Shown one piece after another: positions 7,814-16,613 of a stretch of DNA of 64,000 bases. Origin of the DNA: Pseudoneobacillus sp052180215 (GTDB taxonomy: Bacteria; Bacillota; Bacilli; Bacillales; Cytobacillaceae). The first letter of the stretch is position 1. Every line of letters begins with the position of its first letter. The stretch spans positions 3,134,001 through 3,198,000 of the forward strand of contig NZ_CP197471.1 in the NCBI RefSeq assembly GCF_052180215.1. Reading direction: 5' to 3'. A program made the position numbers and the translations under genes. The notes under the pieces are model-generated. The model worked only from the letters and a program-made list of their open reading frames with translations, was not told the origin of the DNA and ran no database searches.

Positions 7814-8413
7814 CTATTTAACAGAAATAGAGGACTCTAATTTTTCAAATGTCTTCTCTCCAATTCCACTTATCTCCTTAAGGTCTTCAATCGACTTAAA
7901 TCCGCTATTTTTCTCTCGATATTCAATTATAGCAGTTGCTTTAGAAGGGCCGATGCCTGGTAATGTTTGTAGCTCTATTTCTGTCGCTTTATTGATATTA
8001 ACTAAATTATTCCCTTTGATTTCCCCTTCGTTTTGGATCACCGCTCCTTCTTCTCCAATTTTCGGAACAAAAATAACCATTTCATCTGCGATATGTTGGG
8101 ACAGGTTAACTTGATTTTGGTTTGCATCTTTTGTAAAACCACCCGCTTTACGAATAAGGTCCATTACCCTTTCCCCTTGAGTAGCATGGTAAACCCCTGG
8201 CTCTAAAACTTCACCTTTTACGTCTACCATGATATTTATCTCTATCTTTTCTTCATCCTTCACTTGCTCCTGTTCTTCAATTAGAGGAGTGACCTCTTGA
8301 TTAAACGTGACTTCTTTTTTATTAGAAGAAAAGTAGTAAAAATATATACCTAAAATTGTTATTAGAAATATTAATATCATTTTAAATTTATGGATTTCCA
8401 ACCAATCTTTCAA
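7814..8413 (-). CDS. comEA: ComEA, competence DNA receptor
   Basis: ComEA is a membrane-anchored, surface-exposed protein that binds double-stranded DNA and passes it to ComEC. A single anchor lies near residues 10-25 (MILIFLITILGIYFYYF). It is followed by a linker, an SLBB-type domain (VDVKGEVLEPGVYHATQGER) and a C-terminal helix-hairpin-helix pair (LPGIGPSKATAIIEYR, ISGIGEKTFEKL). I use TTG 8413, which has AAAGGA 9 bases upstream. ATG 8422 touches that site and is less likely, and TTG 8431 has no good site, so the start is uncertain by a few codons. comER diverges from it. Confidence 0.92.
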   Translation of the reverse strand: MKDWLEIHKFKMILIFLITILGIYFYYFSSNKKEVTFNQEVTPLIEEQEQVKDEEKIEINIMVDVKGEVLEPGVYHATQGERVMDLIRKAGGFTKDANQNQVNLSQHIADEMVIFVPKIGEEGAVIQNEGEIKGNNLVNINKATEIELQTLPGIGPSKATAIIEYREKNSGFKSIEDLKEISGIGEKTFEKLESSISVK

Positions 8414-8499
8414 AACATTCATTCCTTTCAAATTGGTATAAAATTTTTGGATTGTTCATAATGTTATATGAGAAGCCTGCCGAAGGAGGGATTGGACAA

Positions 8500-9321
8500 A
8501 TGAAGCTAGGGATTATTGGTACTGGTAATATGGGGAGAATTTTGACCGAGGCAATACTTGATTCAAATGCCGTTTCCCCTTCTTCAATGATCGTTACAAA
8601 CCGAACATTAGAAAAAGCATTATTGCTTAAAGATACATATCCAGAAATAGTTGTGGAACTTACTGCAGCGGAAGTAGCAAAACAAACAGACCTATTATTT
8701 ATTTGCGTGAAACCAAAAGAGGTTTATGGGGTTCTCCAGGATTTAAAGAAGGTTTTAAGGAAGGATCAATGTGTTGTAACCATTACAAGCCCAATTAGTG
8801 TTTCTCATTTAGAAAAAGAATTGGATTGTTCTGTTGCTCGAGCCATACCGAGTATAACGAACCGTGCCTTAGCCGGAGTTTCACTTTTATCATTTGGAGT
8901 AAATTGCTCACAGAAATGGAAAGAGGACCTATGGAAGTTGTTGGAGAAAATTTCAGTACCATTAGAAATTGAAAATAATATAACAAGGGTATCTTCAGAT
9001 ATAGTAAGCTGTGGTCCAGCCTTTTTTAGCTATTTACTGCAGAGGTTTATTAATGCAGCAACCAAAGAAACGGATATCGATCAACAAACAGCCACTAAAT
9101 TGGCGAGTGAAATGATCATTGGATTAGGTGAGCTAATCAAGCAAGGGCATTATACTTTACCTACATTACAAGAAAAAGTCATTGTAAAAGGCGGAATCAC
9201 TGGGGAAGGTATAAAGGTGCTAGAGGCTGAATTAGGGGATATATTTGAGCATTTATTTCAGGCAACCCACCTTAAATTTGATGAGGATTTAGCTTCTGTT
9301 GAACAGCAGTTTACAAAATAA
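8500..9321 (+). CDS. comER: ComER, pyrroline-5-carboxylate reductase-like late competence protein
   Basis: The product begins MKLGIIGTGNMGRILTEA, a Rossmann nucleotide-binding motif, and follows the P5C reductase fold to a helical C-terminal domain (about 273 residues). In B. subtilis ComER is transcribed divergently from comEA. It is not required for DNA uptake, and it has been connected with sporulation and biofilm control in the B. subtilis group. A GGAGGG ribosome site 9 bases before ATG 8500 fixes the start; an upstream in-frame ATG (8452) has none. The catalytic activity is not proven by sequence. Confidence 0.92.
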   Translation: MKLGIIGTGNMGRILTEAILDSNAVSPSSMIVTNRTLEKALLLKDTYPEIVVELTAAEVAKQTDLLFICVKPKEVYGVLQDLKKVLRKDQCVVTITSPISVSHLEKELDCSVARAIPSITNRALAGVSLLSFGVNCSQKWKEDLWKLLEKISVPLEIENNITRVSSDIVSCGPAFFSYLLQRFINAATKETDIDQQTATKLASEMIIGLGELIKQGHYTLPTLQEKVIVKGGITGEGIKVLEAELGDIFEHLFQATHLKFDEDLASVEQQFTK

Positions 9322-9361
9322 TTATTCGATAAAGCTAAAGAATTATCCTGCTTATAAGAGA

Positions 9362-9396
9362 AAAAAAGGAGCTGACATAACTGTCAACTCCTTTTT
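9362..9396 (+). terminator. Bidirectional terminator, comER / yqeM
   Basis: AGGAGCTGACA and TGTCAACTCCT form a stem with a short loop, flanked by A-run and T-run on both sides. It serves comER on plus and yqeM on minus. Confidence 0.88.
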
Positions 9397-9402
9397 ATAA
9401 GG

Positions 9403-10155
9403 TTATTTTTTTTTCGCAATAAAAAGTATTCTTTCTGTATGTCCAGTGACTGCTTTGTCTTCAAGATCACCTAAAATGTGAAGTGCTTCGAACCCCGTTT
9501 GTTCTAACCATTTTTTATATTGATTTATCGAATAAGTCCGCTGAAAGTGAAATTCCTCAACACGTTCATATCTTTCCTTTAATTGATTATCTTTTACAAA
9601 AAAGGTAAGCTCGTGCTCCACACTAAATGGATATTCCCCTTCAAAGCAATTCCAAATATAGCAAATATCATCCTCTATATAAGTAAAAGTTTGATTTTTA
9701 AATATTTCCTCCATTTTATATTCAGAATGGACGTCAAAAAGAAACAACCCATTATCTTCTAAATGTGATGCAACTCCCTCAAACGTTTTGATTACCTCTT
9801 GCTCGTTTGATAGATAATTTAAGGAATCACAAAAAATAGTGATAAGATCAAACTGTCCAAGCCCTTCTAACTCAGCCATATTTTGTTGGAAATAGGGGAT
9901 TTTCAGCCCTTCTGCATCGGATTTTTCTTTTGCAACGGCTAACATATCTTCTGATAAATCTATTCCTGTTACATCATAGTCTTCCATGGCAAAACGACAA
10001 GATAATTCCCCTGTACCACAGGCAATATCCAATAGCCTTGAACCCCTAACTTGATATTTTTGCTTATACCTGGCTGTTATTTCAAGCCATTTTTCATAGG
10101 GTATATCCTGCATTAATTGATCGTACAGGTAAGCAAATTTACCATAAGAGGTCAT
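9403..10155 (-). CDS. yqeM: SAM-dependent methyltransferase YqeM
   Basis: A class I methyltransferase of 250 residues with motif I LLDIACGTGELSCRFA near residue 41 and the acidic post-I strand VTGIDLSEDML. The substrate is unknown. It is the last gene of the yqeG-yqeM operon, overlaps the end of rsfS by 4 bases, and is followed by a strong terminator. The conserved link with rsfS and yqeH suggests, but does not show, a role near ribosome assembly or RNA. Confidence 0.9.
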   Translation of the reverse strand: MTSYGKFAYLYDQLMQDIPYEKWLEITARYKQKYQVRGSRLLDIACGTGELSCRFAMEDYDVTGIDLSEDMLAVAKEKSDAEGLKIPYFQQNMAELEGLGQFDLITIFCDSLNYLSNEQEVIKTFEGVASHLEDNGLFLFDVHSEYKMEEIFKNQTFTYIEDDICYIWNCFEGEYPFSVEHELTFFVKDNQLKERYERVEEFHFQRTYSINQYKKWLEQTGFEALHILGDLEDKAVTGHTERILFIAKKK

Positions 10156-10508
10156 TGTAATGACTCACTTCTTAAATCAACGGTTGGGGCATCTCCCCAT
10201 AAACGCTCAAGATTATAGTAACTTCTTTCATCTTTATGGAAGATATGAGCGACAACATCCCCTAGATCAACAAGGACCCATTTAGCTTCATCAAACCCTT
10301 CCATTCTCTTAACGGTAAAGCCATTTTCTTCTGCTTTTTCTTGAATCTCTTTTGCAATAGCTTGGACCTGTTTATCAGAATTTCCGTGACATATTAAAAA
10401 ATAATCAGTAATAATAGAAATTCCTTTCATATTCAGTACGATAATATCCTCAGCAATTTTATCATCTGCTGCTTTGTACACGACATTTAATAAATTTTGA
10501 TTATTCAT
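10152..10508 (-). CDS. rsfS: Ribosomal silencing factor RsfS (YqeL)
   Basis: RsfS binds L14 (uL14) on the 50S subunit and blocks joining to 30S when nutrients are limiting. The 118-residue product has the Iojap/DUF143 core: IVLNMKGISIITDYFLICHGNS, then WVLVDLGDVVAHIFHKDERSYYNLERLWGDA. Its ATG overlaps the yqeK stop (TAATG), indicating translational coupling. Confidence 0.95.
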   Translation of the reverse strand: MNNQNLLNVVYKAADDKIAEDIIVLNMKGISIITDYFLICHGNSDKQVQAIAKEIQEKAEENGFTVKRMEGFDEAKWVLVDLGDVVAHIFHKDERSYYNLERLWGDAPTVDLRSESLQ

Positions 10509-11077
10509 TATTCAACCTCCTGTTTTTTTACAAGGTCGTTAAAGGTAAAGAATGTTTCAGGAAAGATGGGCTGCTTTTTCTTCATTAAAAACACAATTGT
10601 ATTGTGAATTGCTTTAATCAGAGCATCATCTAAGCTTATTTTTGCCAATTCTCTTACCTCTTCAACCCCTGGAAAATGACGGCCTGGCTCAATGTAGTCT
10701 GCTACATAAATTATTTTTTCCAATAAAGTCATATTGGGTCTGCCAGATGTATGATAACGGATAGCATTTAATATTTCTATATCCGTTAACCCTACTTCCT
10801 TTTCTACTAAGTATGCCCCAACAGGTGCATGCCATAATTCTTGATTAAATATAAGCAGATTAGGATCTAACTGTTGATTAACAATTATTTGTTTCATTTC
10901 ATCTTTAGGACGAAACTTAGCATAATCATGAAAGATGGCAGCTATCTCTGCCTTTTTGGGGTCAGCAGAATATCGTTCAGCTAGCGTTATGGCAGTCTCC
11001 ATTACACCAATCGTATGTATGTATCTATGCTCTGTCAGTTGTTTTTTAACCAAAGCAAGAGCTTCATTTCGATCCAT
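10508..11077 (-). CDS. yqeK: YqeK, HD-domain diadenosine tetraphosphate hydrolase
   Basis: The 189-residue protein has an HD metal-binding core: H in RYIHTIGVMETA, HD in AIFHDYAKF, and later H residues in LWHAPVGAYLV and IRYHTSG. YqeK proteins hydrolyse Ap4A symmetrically to ADP, controlling this stress nucleotide. It overlaps nadD by 14 bases and rsfS by one, in a tightly coupled operon. The enzymatic name comes from family knowledge. Confidence 0.92.
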   Translation of the reverse strand: MDRNEALALVKKQLTEHRYIHTIGVMETAITLAERYSADPKKAEIAAIFHDYAKFRPKDEMKQIIVNQQLDPNLLIFNQELWHAPVGAYLVEKEVGLTDIEILNAIRYHTSGRPNMTLLEKIIYVADYIEPGRHFPGVEEVRELAKISLDDALIKAIHNTIVFLMKKKQPIFPETFFTFNDLVKKQEVE

Positions 11078-11636
11078 ATAAATGGTTCTCCTTTATATAA
11101 ATTCTAACAGACTCTGGAAGTAAGTATCGAATCGTTTCTTTATTAGCAATTCGATTTCTTATCATCTTAGATGAAATATCGATTAATGGTGCTTCTACAT
11201 GAATAATTGGAAATTTTGACTCAGTAGTATACCCAGGTCTTTTCACACCAACAAATCGAACAAGTTGAACTAGTTCATCTATTTTGTACCATTTTGGTAA
11301 ATATTCAATCATATCTGCACCAATAATAAAGTAAAATTCATGATTCGGATATTGCTTACTTAAAATCTCCATTGTCTCAATCGTATAGGAAGGTCCATTT
11401 CGTCTAAATTCGATCGTTTCAATTCGAAAAAGAGGATGACTTTCAGTTGCTATTTCTAACATTTGCAATCGTTCCTCAGTGGTTGTCGAACTAGTCTTTA
11501 CCTTATGTGGCGGTATTTGGTTTGGTAAAAACCATACCGCATCTAAGTTTAATCCGCTCGCAACTTCATTCGCCATAATTAGATGACCAAAATGAGGAGG
11601 GTCAAAAGTACCACCTAAAATTCCTATCTTCTTCAT
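11064..11636 (-). CDS. nadD: Nicotinate-nucleotide adenylyltransferase
   Basis: NadD joins nicotinate mononucleotide and ATP to make deamido-NAD, an essential step of NAD synthesis. The product (190 residues) has the nucleotidyltransferase signature GGTFDPPHFGHL at residues 8-20 and a C-terminal ISSKMIRNRI matching the second ATP-binding motif (SSTxIR type). A GGAGGAGGCGC ribosome site precedes the ATG. It lies between yhbY and yqeK as in other Bacillaceae. Confidence 0.96.
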   Translation of the reverse strand: MKKIGILGGTFDPPHFGHLIMANEVASGLNLDAVWFLPNQIPPHKVKTSSTTTEERLQMLEIATESHPLFRIETIEFRRNGPSYTIETMEILSKQYPNHEFYFIIGADMIEYLPKWYKIDELVQLVRFVGVKRPGYTTESKFPIIHVEAPLIDISSKMIRNRIANKETIRYLLPESVRIYIKENHLYGSK

Positions 11637-11656
11637 GCGCCTCCTCCTTCCTCCAA

Positions 11657-11947
11657 TTAAGGTAATTGAATTTGTTTATTTTCAGTTGATTCCTTGTACA
11701 GCACGATCGTATTACCAATAACTTGTACTAATTCGGCTTTTGCTCCTGTGCTTAATTTTTCAGCAACGCTATCTTTATCTTCTTCACAGTTTTGTAATAC
11801 ACTTACCTTTATTAATTCACGAGCTTCAAGAACATCATCGATTTGCTTAATCATATTTTCATTTACTCCACCTTTTCCTACTTGGAAAATTGGATTTAAG
11901 TGATGTGCTTTCGATCTTAAATATCTTTTTTGTTTACCTGTTAACAT
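11657..11947 (-). CDS. yhbY: YhbY family ribosome assembly RNA-binding protein (YqeI)
   Basis: A 96-residue CRM-domain protein. The family motif is seen as VGKGGVNENMIKQIDDVLEARELIKVSVL, and the N-terminus LTGKQKRYLRSKAHHLNPIFQ is typical. YhbY proteins associate with pre-50S ribosomal subunits. Its ATG overlaps the last codons of aroE (ATGTTAA), implying coupled translation. Confidence 0.94.
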   Translation of the reverse strand: MLTGKQKRYLRSKAHHLNPIFQVGKGGVNENMIKQIDDVLEARELIKVSVLQNCEEDKDSVAEKLSTGAKAELVQVIGNTIVLYKESTENKQIQLP

Positions 11948-12780
11948 TTGGTACCTCCTAGTTGTTCCATAACAATTTGTTTCATTCGACTAATATCAGG
12001 TGTAATTCCTGTCCAATACTGAAAAGCTAATGCACCTTGATGGACAAACATATCTATCCCATTTTGAACAATGGCTTTTTTCTTTTTTGCTTCACTTAAT
12101 AAAAAAGTCTCGAGAGGATTATAAATAATATCACTCACAATACTACTTTCCCTAAGAAAGTTAATGGAGAGTGGTAATTGACTCATATTTGGGGACATTC
12201 CTATATTTGTTGTCTGAATAATAACCCCATAATGCGATAATTTATTTTCCGCCTGCTCCAATGATAAAGCTTCAGATGTTATCTGATATGGACAAGTCTC
12301 GATTAGATGAGTGGCCTTTTCAACTGTTCGATTACAGATATCCATCCCTTTAACTCCTGTTTTCGCTAGCGTGTAGTAAATAGCTCTAGCTGCCCCACCT
12401 GCACCGATGATTAATATTTTTTGATTAACAAAATCACTCGTTAAAGAAGCAAGTCCCTTCATAAATCCTAATCCATCTGTATTATAACCAACTAATTTTC
12501 CATTCTGATTGACAACCGTATTTACAGCCCCAATATCACTTGCAAGGGGGTCGATTTCATCTAAAAATGCCATAATCTCTGTCTTATGTGGAATTGTTAC
12601 ATTAAAGCCTGAAATTCCAATCGCTTTCAAGCCTTTAATAGCAGCTTCTAAATTTTCCTTTTTAACCAATAAAGGTTGATAATGGGCATCAATGGAATAA
12701 TATTGAAACAAGTCATTATGCATTTGTGGTGACATCGAGTGAGCTATCGGATCACCAATGACAGCAAATAGCTCCTTCAT
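11941..12780 (-). CDS. aroE: Shikimate dehydrogenase (NADP+)
   Basis: AroE reduces 3-dehydroshikimate to shikimate in aromatic amino acid synthesis. The 279-residue product starts MKELFAVIGDPIAHSMSPQMHN (shikimate-binding region). NVTIPHK contains the catalytic lysine, and the NADP domain has IIGAGGAARAI and NRTVEKA. It sits between yqeH and yhbY, an arrangement conserved in Bacilli. Confidence 0.96.
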   Translation of the reverse strand: MKELFAVIGDPIAHSMSPQMHNDLFQYYSIDAHYQPLLVKKENLEAAIKGLKAIGISGFNVTIPHKTEIMAFLDEIDPLASDIGAVNTVVNQNGKLVGYNTDGLGFMKGLASLTSDFVNQKILIIGAGGAARAIYYTLAKTGVKGMDICNRTVEKATHLIETCPYQITSEALSLEQAENKLSHYGVIIQTTNIGMSPNMSQLPLSINFLRESSIVSDIIYNPLETFLLSEAKKKKAIVQNGIDMFVHQGALAFQYWTGITPDISRMKQIVMEQLGGTKC

Positions 12781-12802
12781 CCAGCTTCATCTCCACTTCA
12801 AG

Positions 12803-13909
12803 TTATATAATGGATTTTCTTAGAATGACTTGTACTCCTTTTGGTACGTAAGCTGCAACCTGTACACCTGCTTCGTTCACTGTTATCCAACCAAGTCCTG
12901 AAAAAACGATATCCGTTTTATCCTCTTTTATCGTAAATTCATGTCTGACTAATTCCGGGAATGAATCGAGCTGATTTTGTCTAGGCGGCGTTAACATTTC
13001 ACCAACATGATTTTGGTAAAGCTCAGTTGCATTTTCCAGCTTTGTTCGATGAATAAGTAACTCATTAGAAATATAAGTAACAAAGGATTTCCTTCCACCT
13101 TTGATATAATCAAATCTTGCTAATCCACCAAAAAAGAGGGTTTGTCCTTCATTTAACTGATATACTTTTGGCTTAATTTCCTTTTTAGGGGTAATGATCT
13201 TTAAATCTTGTTTATCAACAAAATGAGCCATTTGGTGATGGTTAATAATCCCTGGAGTATCTATTAAAGACTTATCATCATCCAAAGGAATTTTAATAAT
13301 ATCTAAAGTCGTTCCTGGAAAATGTGATGTCGTAATTACATCCCCTGTACCCGTCACTTCCTTAATAATTCGGTTAATAAAAGTAGACTTTCCTACATTT
13401 GTACAACCTACGATATATACATCTTGATCCTGTCTAAGCTGATCAATAGCAGCTGCTGTTTCCTTAATAAAATGCCCTTTTGCTGCACTTACTAGAAAAA
13501 CTTCTTCTGGTTTTAATCCTAGTTGTTTTGCTTCTTGTTTCATCCAGTTGATTACTTTATTTGGTTTTACTGATTTCGGTAACAGATCCACTTTATTACC
13601 AATTAAAACGACCTTATTATTTCCGACAAACCGATGTAATCCAGGAAGCCAACTTCCGTTAAAATCAAAAATATCTACGATTTTTACGATTAAACCCTTG
13701 CTTTTTCCGATTTCATTTAAGATTTTCAAAAAATCGTCATCTGTAAGATGTACATCTTGTATTTCATTATAATGTTTTAAGCGGAAACAACGTTGACAAA
13801 TAATATGTTCCTTTTCTAATGCCGACGGGGGTGCATATCCTAACTCATCAACATTCTCCGTCTGAATATGTACGCCACAGCCAACGCAAATATATTGTTC
13901 GTTACTCAC
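12803..13909 (-). CDS. yqeH: Ribosome biogenesis GTPase YqeH (circularly permuted)
   Basis: YqeH is needed for 30S assembly. The G motifs appear in permuted order: NKVD (G4), SAAKG (G5), GCTNVGKST (G1), a TTSHFPGTT switch (G2) and DTPG (G3). An N-terminal zinc finger has CVGCG and CQRC. I use the GTG at 13907-13909, which has GGAGG about 7 bases upstream and gives an N-terminus MSNEQYICVGCG like the family; an in-frame start 14 codons earlier would overlap yqeG. Only 2 bases separate it from the yqeG stop. The length of 368 residues is normal. Confidence 0.95.
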   Translation of the reverse strand: MSNEQYICVGCGVHIQTENVDELGYAPPSALEKEHIICQRCFRLKHYNEIQDVHLTDDDFLKILNEIGKSKGLIVKIVDIFDFNGSWLPGLHRFVGNNKVVLIGNKVDLLPKSVKPNKVINWMKQEAKQLGLKPEEVFLVSAAKGHFIKETAAAIDQLRQDQDVYIVGCTNVGKSTFINRIIKEVTGTGDVITTSHFPGTTLDIIKIPLDDDKSLIDTPGIINHHQMAHFVDKQDLKIITPKKEIKPKVYQLNEGQTLFFGGLARFDYIKGGRKSFVTYISNELLIHRTKLENATELYQNHVGEMLTPPRQNQLDSFPELVRHEFTIKEDKTDIVFSGLGWITVNEAGVQVAAYVPKGVQVILRKSII

Positions 13910-13911
13910 TT

Positions 13912-14427
13912 TTATTCCTCCCAATGAATCATGCCCTTTTTCCGAAACCAATTCAGTATTCTTCGTTCTACTTGACGGTTGAATTTCGTTATTAATCCAT
14001 CCGTCTTGGCAACTGGGACAACTAGAATCGTGTGAAATCCTCCCCTATTTCCACCTAGAACATCGGTTAATAACTGATCTCCGATTACCACTGTTTCTTG
14101 TTTTTCAAGCCCCATTTGTTGCAAAGCACGATAAAAAGCACGTCTCAATGGTTTTCTAGCTTCATATATATAAGGAATATTTAAGGGGTCTGAGAAAGCC
14201 TTAACACGTAGTTCTTTATTATTCGATACAATCGTCACAGCAATATTACTTTTTTTCATATTTTCAAACCAACTTACTAATTTAGGAGTAGCAAGTGGCC
14301 GGTCCCATTCGACTAATGTATTATCTAAGTCTGTAATAATCCCTTTAATCCCTTTTTCCTTTAAGGATTCGGGAGTAATTTCAAAAATACTTTTCACATG
14401 CTGATCAGGCAAAAAATTTTTTATCAA
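13912..14427 (-). CDS. yqeG: YqeG family HAD IIIA-type phosphatase
   Basis: A 171-residue HAD hydrolase with motif I DLDNTLVEWDRP at about residue 36, a T/S motif in VTIVSNN, and motif III/IV in VVIGDQLLTDVLGGNRGG. Related proteins in other lineages act as phosphatidylglycerophosphate phosphatases, but the B. subtilis substrate is not settled to my knowledge. Translation starts at TTG 14427 with GAGGTG 8 bases upstream. It is the first gene of the eight-gene operon ending in yqeM. Upstream lies the DnaA-box cluster shared with sda. Confidence 0.92.
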   Translation of the reverse strand: MIKNFLPDQHVKSIFEITPESLKEKGIKGIITDLDNTLVEWDRPLATPKLVSWFENMKKSNIAVTIVSNNKELRVKAFSDPLNIPYIYEARKPLRRAFYRALQQMGLEKQETVVIGDQLLTDVLGGNRGGFHTILVVPVAKTDGLITKFNRQVERRILNWFRKKGMIHWEE

Positions 14428-14905
14428 TTCATATACACCTCATTATTTCTGCTCATTAACTTATCTATCATAACCAATTTTATCTATAGTTTCAAAATAA
14501 ACCTTCATTATTTATCTTTTACAATATAAAGGAAAGCATAAGTGAATAATTTTCAGATCTTAATACGAAAGGACAAACAATTTAGAAATTACTTGAAATT
14601 TTATCAATCATTGTTGCAATTTGTAGAAAAATAGGAATAAAATAAAAATTTTTCGACAAAACTTTTCACTATTCAACACTGTGGATAACTTTATACACAT
14701 GATACACATTAGTTTATTCTATATTTATCCAGTTTATAAACAAATTAACCACAGGTTATCCACGGTTTATTGTGGATAAGAGAACGATTGTTCTTATTGG
14801 ATAAATTTGATAGATTAATAATACACCTAAGGACAACCTACTATATTATGATTAATGTTTCCTCGTTAGAACCTTTTCACTAAAATTTAGGAGGTGGATG
14901 CTGAC
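14428..14905. other. Intergenic region yqeG-sda
   Basis: About 480 AT-rich bases without a coding sequence. The central 100 bases hold the DnaA-box cluster described separately. Promoters for yqeG (minus) and sda (plus) must lie here, but I could not pick a single convincing -35/-10 pair for either. Confidence 0.8.
14680..14779. promoter_or_regulatory. DnaA-box cluster upstream of sda
   Basis: Perfect boxes are TGTGGATAA at 14680-14688 and 14771-14779 (TTATCCACA on minus) and TTATACACA at 14691-14699. Single-mismatch boxes are TGATACACA (14700-14708), TTAACCACA (14745-14753) and TTATCCACG (14756-14764). The cluster has at least six sites in 100 bases. In B. subtilis the yqeG-sda interval is a known DnaA-binding region through which DnaA activates sda, so this is a conserved control site. 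Confidence 0.9.
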
Positions 14906-15046
14906 ATGCGTAAATTGTCAGATGAGCTATTAATTGAATCCTATTTTAAGGCAAGAGAACTAAATCTCAGTCTAGATTTTATTCGCCTCATAGAACTTGA
15001 AATTCACCGTCGATCCCTTACCAATAAAATAAAGGTTATTTCCTAA
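14906..15046 (+). CDS. sda: Sporulation checkpoint inhibitor Sda
   Basis: Sda is a small helical hairpin that binds the histidine kinase KinA and blocks the phosphorelay when replication is impaired or newly started. The 46-residue product reads MRKLSDELLIESYFKARELN in its first half and ends in a second helix with RLIELEIHRRSL, very close to B. subtilis Sda. AGGAGGTG lies about 10 bases before ATG 14906. The DnaA-box cluster immediately upstream ties its expression to replication initiation. Confidence 0.96.
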   Translation: MRKLSDELLIESYFKARELNLSLDFIRLIELEIHRRSLTNKIKVIS

Positions 15047-15059
15047 TTAACACCTTAAG

Positions 15060-15110
15060 CCCTCAGAGCTGTCAATTTTTATTTATTACAGTTCTAGAGG
15101 GAATTTTTTT
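15060..15110 (+). terminator. Terminator of sda
   Basis: CCCTCAGAGCTGT pairs with ACAGTTCTAGAGGG (imperfect stem, long loop), followed by a run of seven T. It lies 14 bases after the sda stop. Confidence 0.75.
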
Positions 15111-15156
15111 AAAAAAGTTACAAAAAGCACACTTTCACTTTGCACCTTTATTAAAT

Positions 15157-15954
15157 TTACAAACAGATTTCTCCTATTTTTTCTCCCATTTTTATTGGAT
15201 ATGGCGTTTTAATGGATGGAAGTAAGGAAAAGTGGTTCTCTTGAAATAAAAGAATAACAGTTGAGCCGAAAGTAAAATAAGCAAGTTCTTGCCCTTTACT
15301 TAAATGTTCATTAGGATGGGTAAGCTCAATCGAATTGACAAACATTGCTCCAACCTTTACAACTGCCAATTGATTGTTTACGATATCGACTTCAGTTATA
15401 GAACGATAGTTTTTCGATAAAGGATACTTCCCGTATTTTAAACCCCATTTATTTACTGGATAAGATTTACTGCCAAGCTCCCATTGGTCTTTTACTTTAC
15501 CATTTACTGGGGAGTGAATACGGTGATAATGACTTGGACTTAAATAAAAAACCATATATGTACCATTTATATAAGGCGTTGCTTTCTCCAAACTTCCTAA
15601 CATCTCAGAGATAGAATAAATTTTCCCTTTGACCTTTACTACAGCATTCGGTTGAATATTCCCAATATCCTCGATAATCGCATCCACTGGGCTCGTCACC
15701 GATAATTCGTCTGTATGGATTGGCCGTGCGTCTTCTTTTAATTTTCTTATAAAAAAGTCATGCAGGGTTGGAAAACTTTTCAAAGGGTTTGCCATTTCAA
15801 TTGTATTAATTTTATAAGTTTTAGCAAAGGAAGGAATTAAAAATTTACTTATATGAGATCGTGTAAATTTTTTTAAAACTCTAGATGACCATTTTCCATT
15901 GGTTAGCTCGATCATTAGTCTATAAACGTTTTTTAACAATGTATATACCTCCAA
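15157..15954 (-). CDS. psd: Phosphatidylserine decarboxylase proenzyme
   Basis: Psd converts phosphatidylserine to phosphatidylethanolamine at the membrane. It self-cleaves before a serine to make the pyruvoyl cofactor; here the site is GST within YFTFGSTVILLFQ near residue 230. The conserved SPVDAIIEDIG and SPSHYHRIHSPVNG segments are present. The length of 265 residues matches B. subtilis (263). It is transcribed divergently from pssA, which makes its substrate, about 110 bases apart. In B. subtilis these two genes lie elsewhere in the chromosome. Confidence 0.96.
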   Translation of the reverse strand: MEVYTLLKNVYRLMIELTNGKWSSRVLKKFTRSHISKFLIPSFAKTYKINTIEMANPLKSFPTLHDFFIRKLKEDARPIHTDELSVTSPVDAIIEDIGNIQPNAVVKVKGKIYSISEMLGSLEKATPYINGTYMVFYLSPSHYHRIHSPVNGKVKDQWELGSKSYPVNKWGLKYGKYPLSKNYRSITEVDIVNNQLAVVKVGAMFVNSIELTHPNEHLSKGQELAYFTFGSTVILLFQENHFSLLPSIKTPYPIKMGEKIGEICL

Positions 15955-16066
15955 AAGGTTGTGAAATGCTCTTTACGGATGTTCATAAAACACTTAGAAT
16001 AAAATAATATTATAAGAAGTGATATTTTTGTATGGATCCATTCCTAATTGAGAAAGGAGTGAAAAA

Positions 16067-16606
16067 GTGTTCCTATCAAATGTGTTTGACCAAACAATAA
16101 AGAAGTTAAAAGCACAAACTGCCAATGTTCTAACCTTGATTAATTTGTCTTTAGGTGGATTTGCCATTATTTTCACTATTCATGGTAATTTTAACTTAAG
16201 CTTACTTTTAATCTTTATTGCTGCATTAGCTGATCGTTTTGATGGTATGGTCGCAAGAAAATTTAATATCGAGTCAGAACTTGGTAAACAATTAGATTCC
16301 ATGTGTGATATTATATCATTTGGAGTCGCACCTGCACTATTATTGTACCAAGGAATTTTACATGAATTTGGCGGCCCAGGTTCATTCTTTACTGTTTTTT
16401 TTATTGGATGTGGAGCTTTTAGACTTGCCCGTTTCAATATATCCGAAAACAATGGCTACTTTACAGGCCTACCTATTACTGCTGCTGGTTGTCTAGCCAC
16501 TTTAAGCTACCTATTCTATCCTTACGTTCCATCCCAAATATTCCTGTTTATCATTATTATCCTTGCTTTTTTAATGGTTAGTCCATTTAAACTAAAAAAA
16601 GTATAA
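16067..16606 (+). CDS. pssA: CDP-diacylglycerol-serine O-phosphatidyltransferase
   Basis: PssA makes phosphatidylserine from CDP-diacylglycerol and serine. The CDP-alcohol phosphotransferase motif DGxxARx8Gx3Dx3D is complete within ADRFDGMVARKFNIESELG and the following KQLDSMCD, followed by several membrane segments. 179 residues, the size of the short Bacillus type. It starts at GTG 16067 with AAAGGAGTG upstream. With psd it completes phosphatidylethanolamine synthesis. A structured repeat element begins 7 bases after its stop. Confidence 0.95.
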   Translation: MFLSNVFDQTIKKLKAQTANVLTLINLSLGGFAIIFTIHGNFNLSLLLIFIAALADRFDGMVARKFNIESELGKQLDSMCDIISFGVAPALLLYQGILHEFGGPGSFFTVFFIGCGAFRLARFNISENNGYFTGLPITAAGCLATLSYLFYPYVPSQIFLFIIIILAFLMVSPFKLKKV

Positions 16607-16613
16607 CATAAGA

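Noticed and set aside
16180..16452. Minus-strand frame opposite pssA
   Set aside because: Shadow of the pssA coding region, with no ribosome site or family resemblance.
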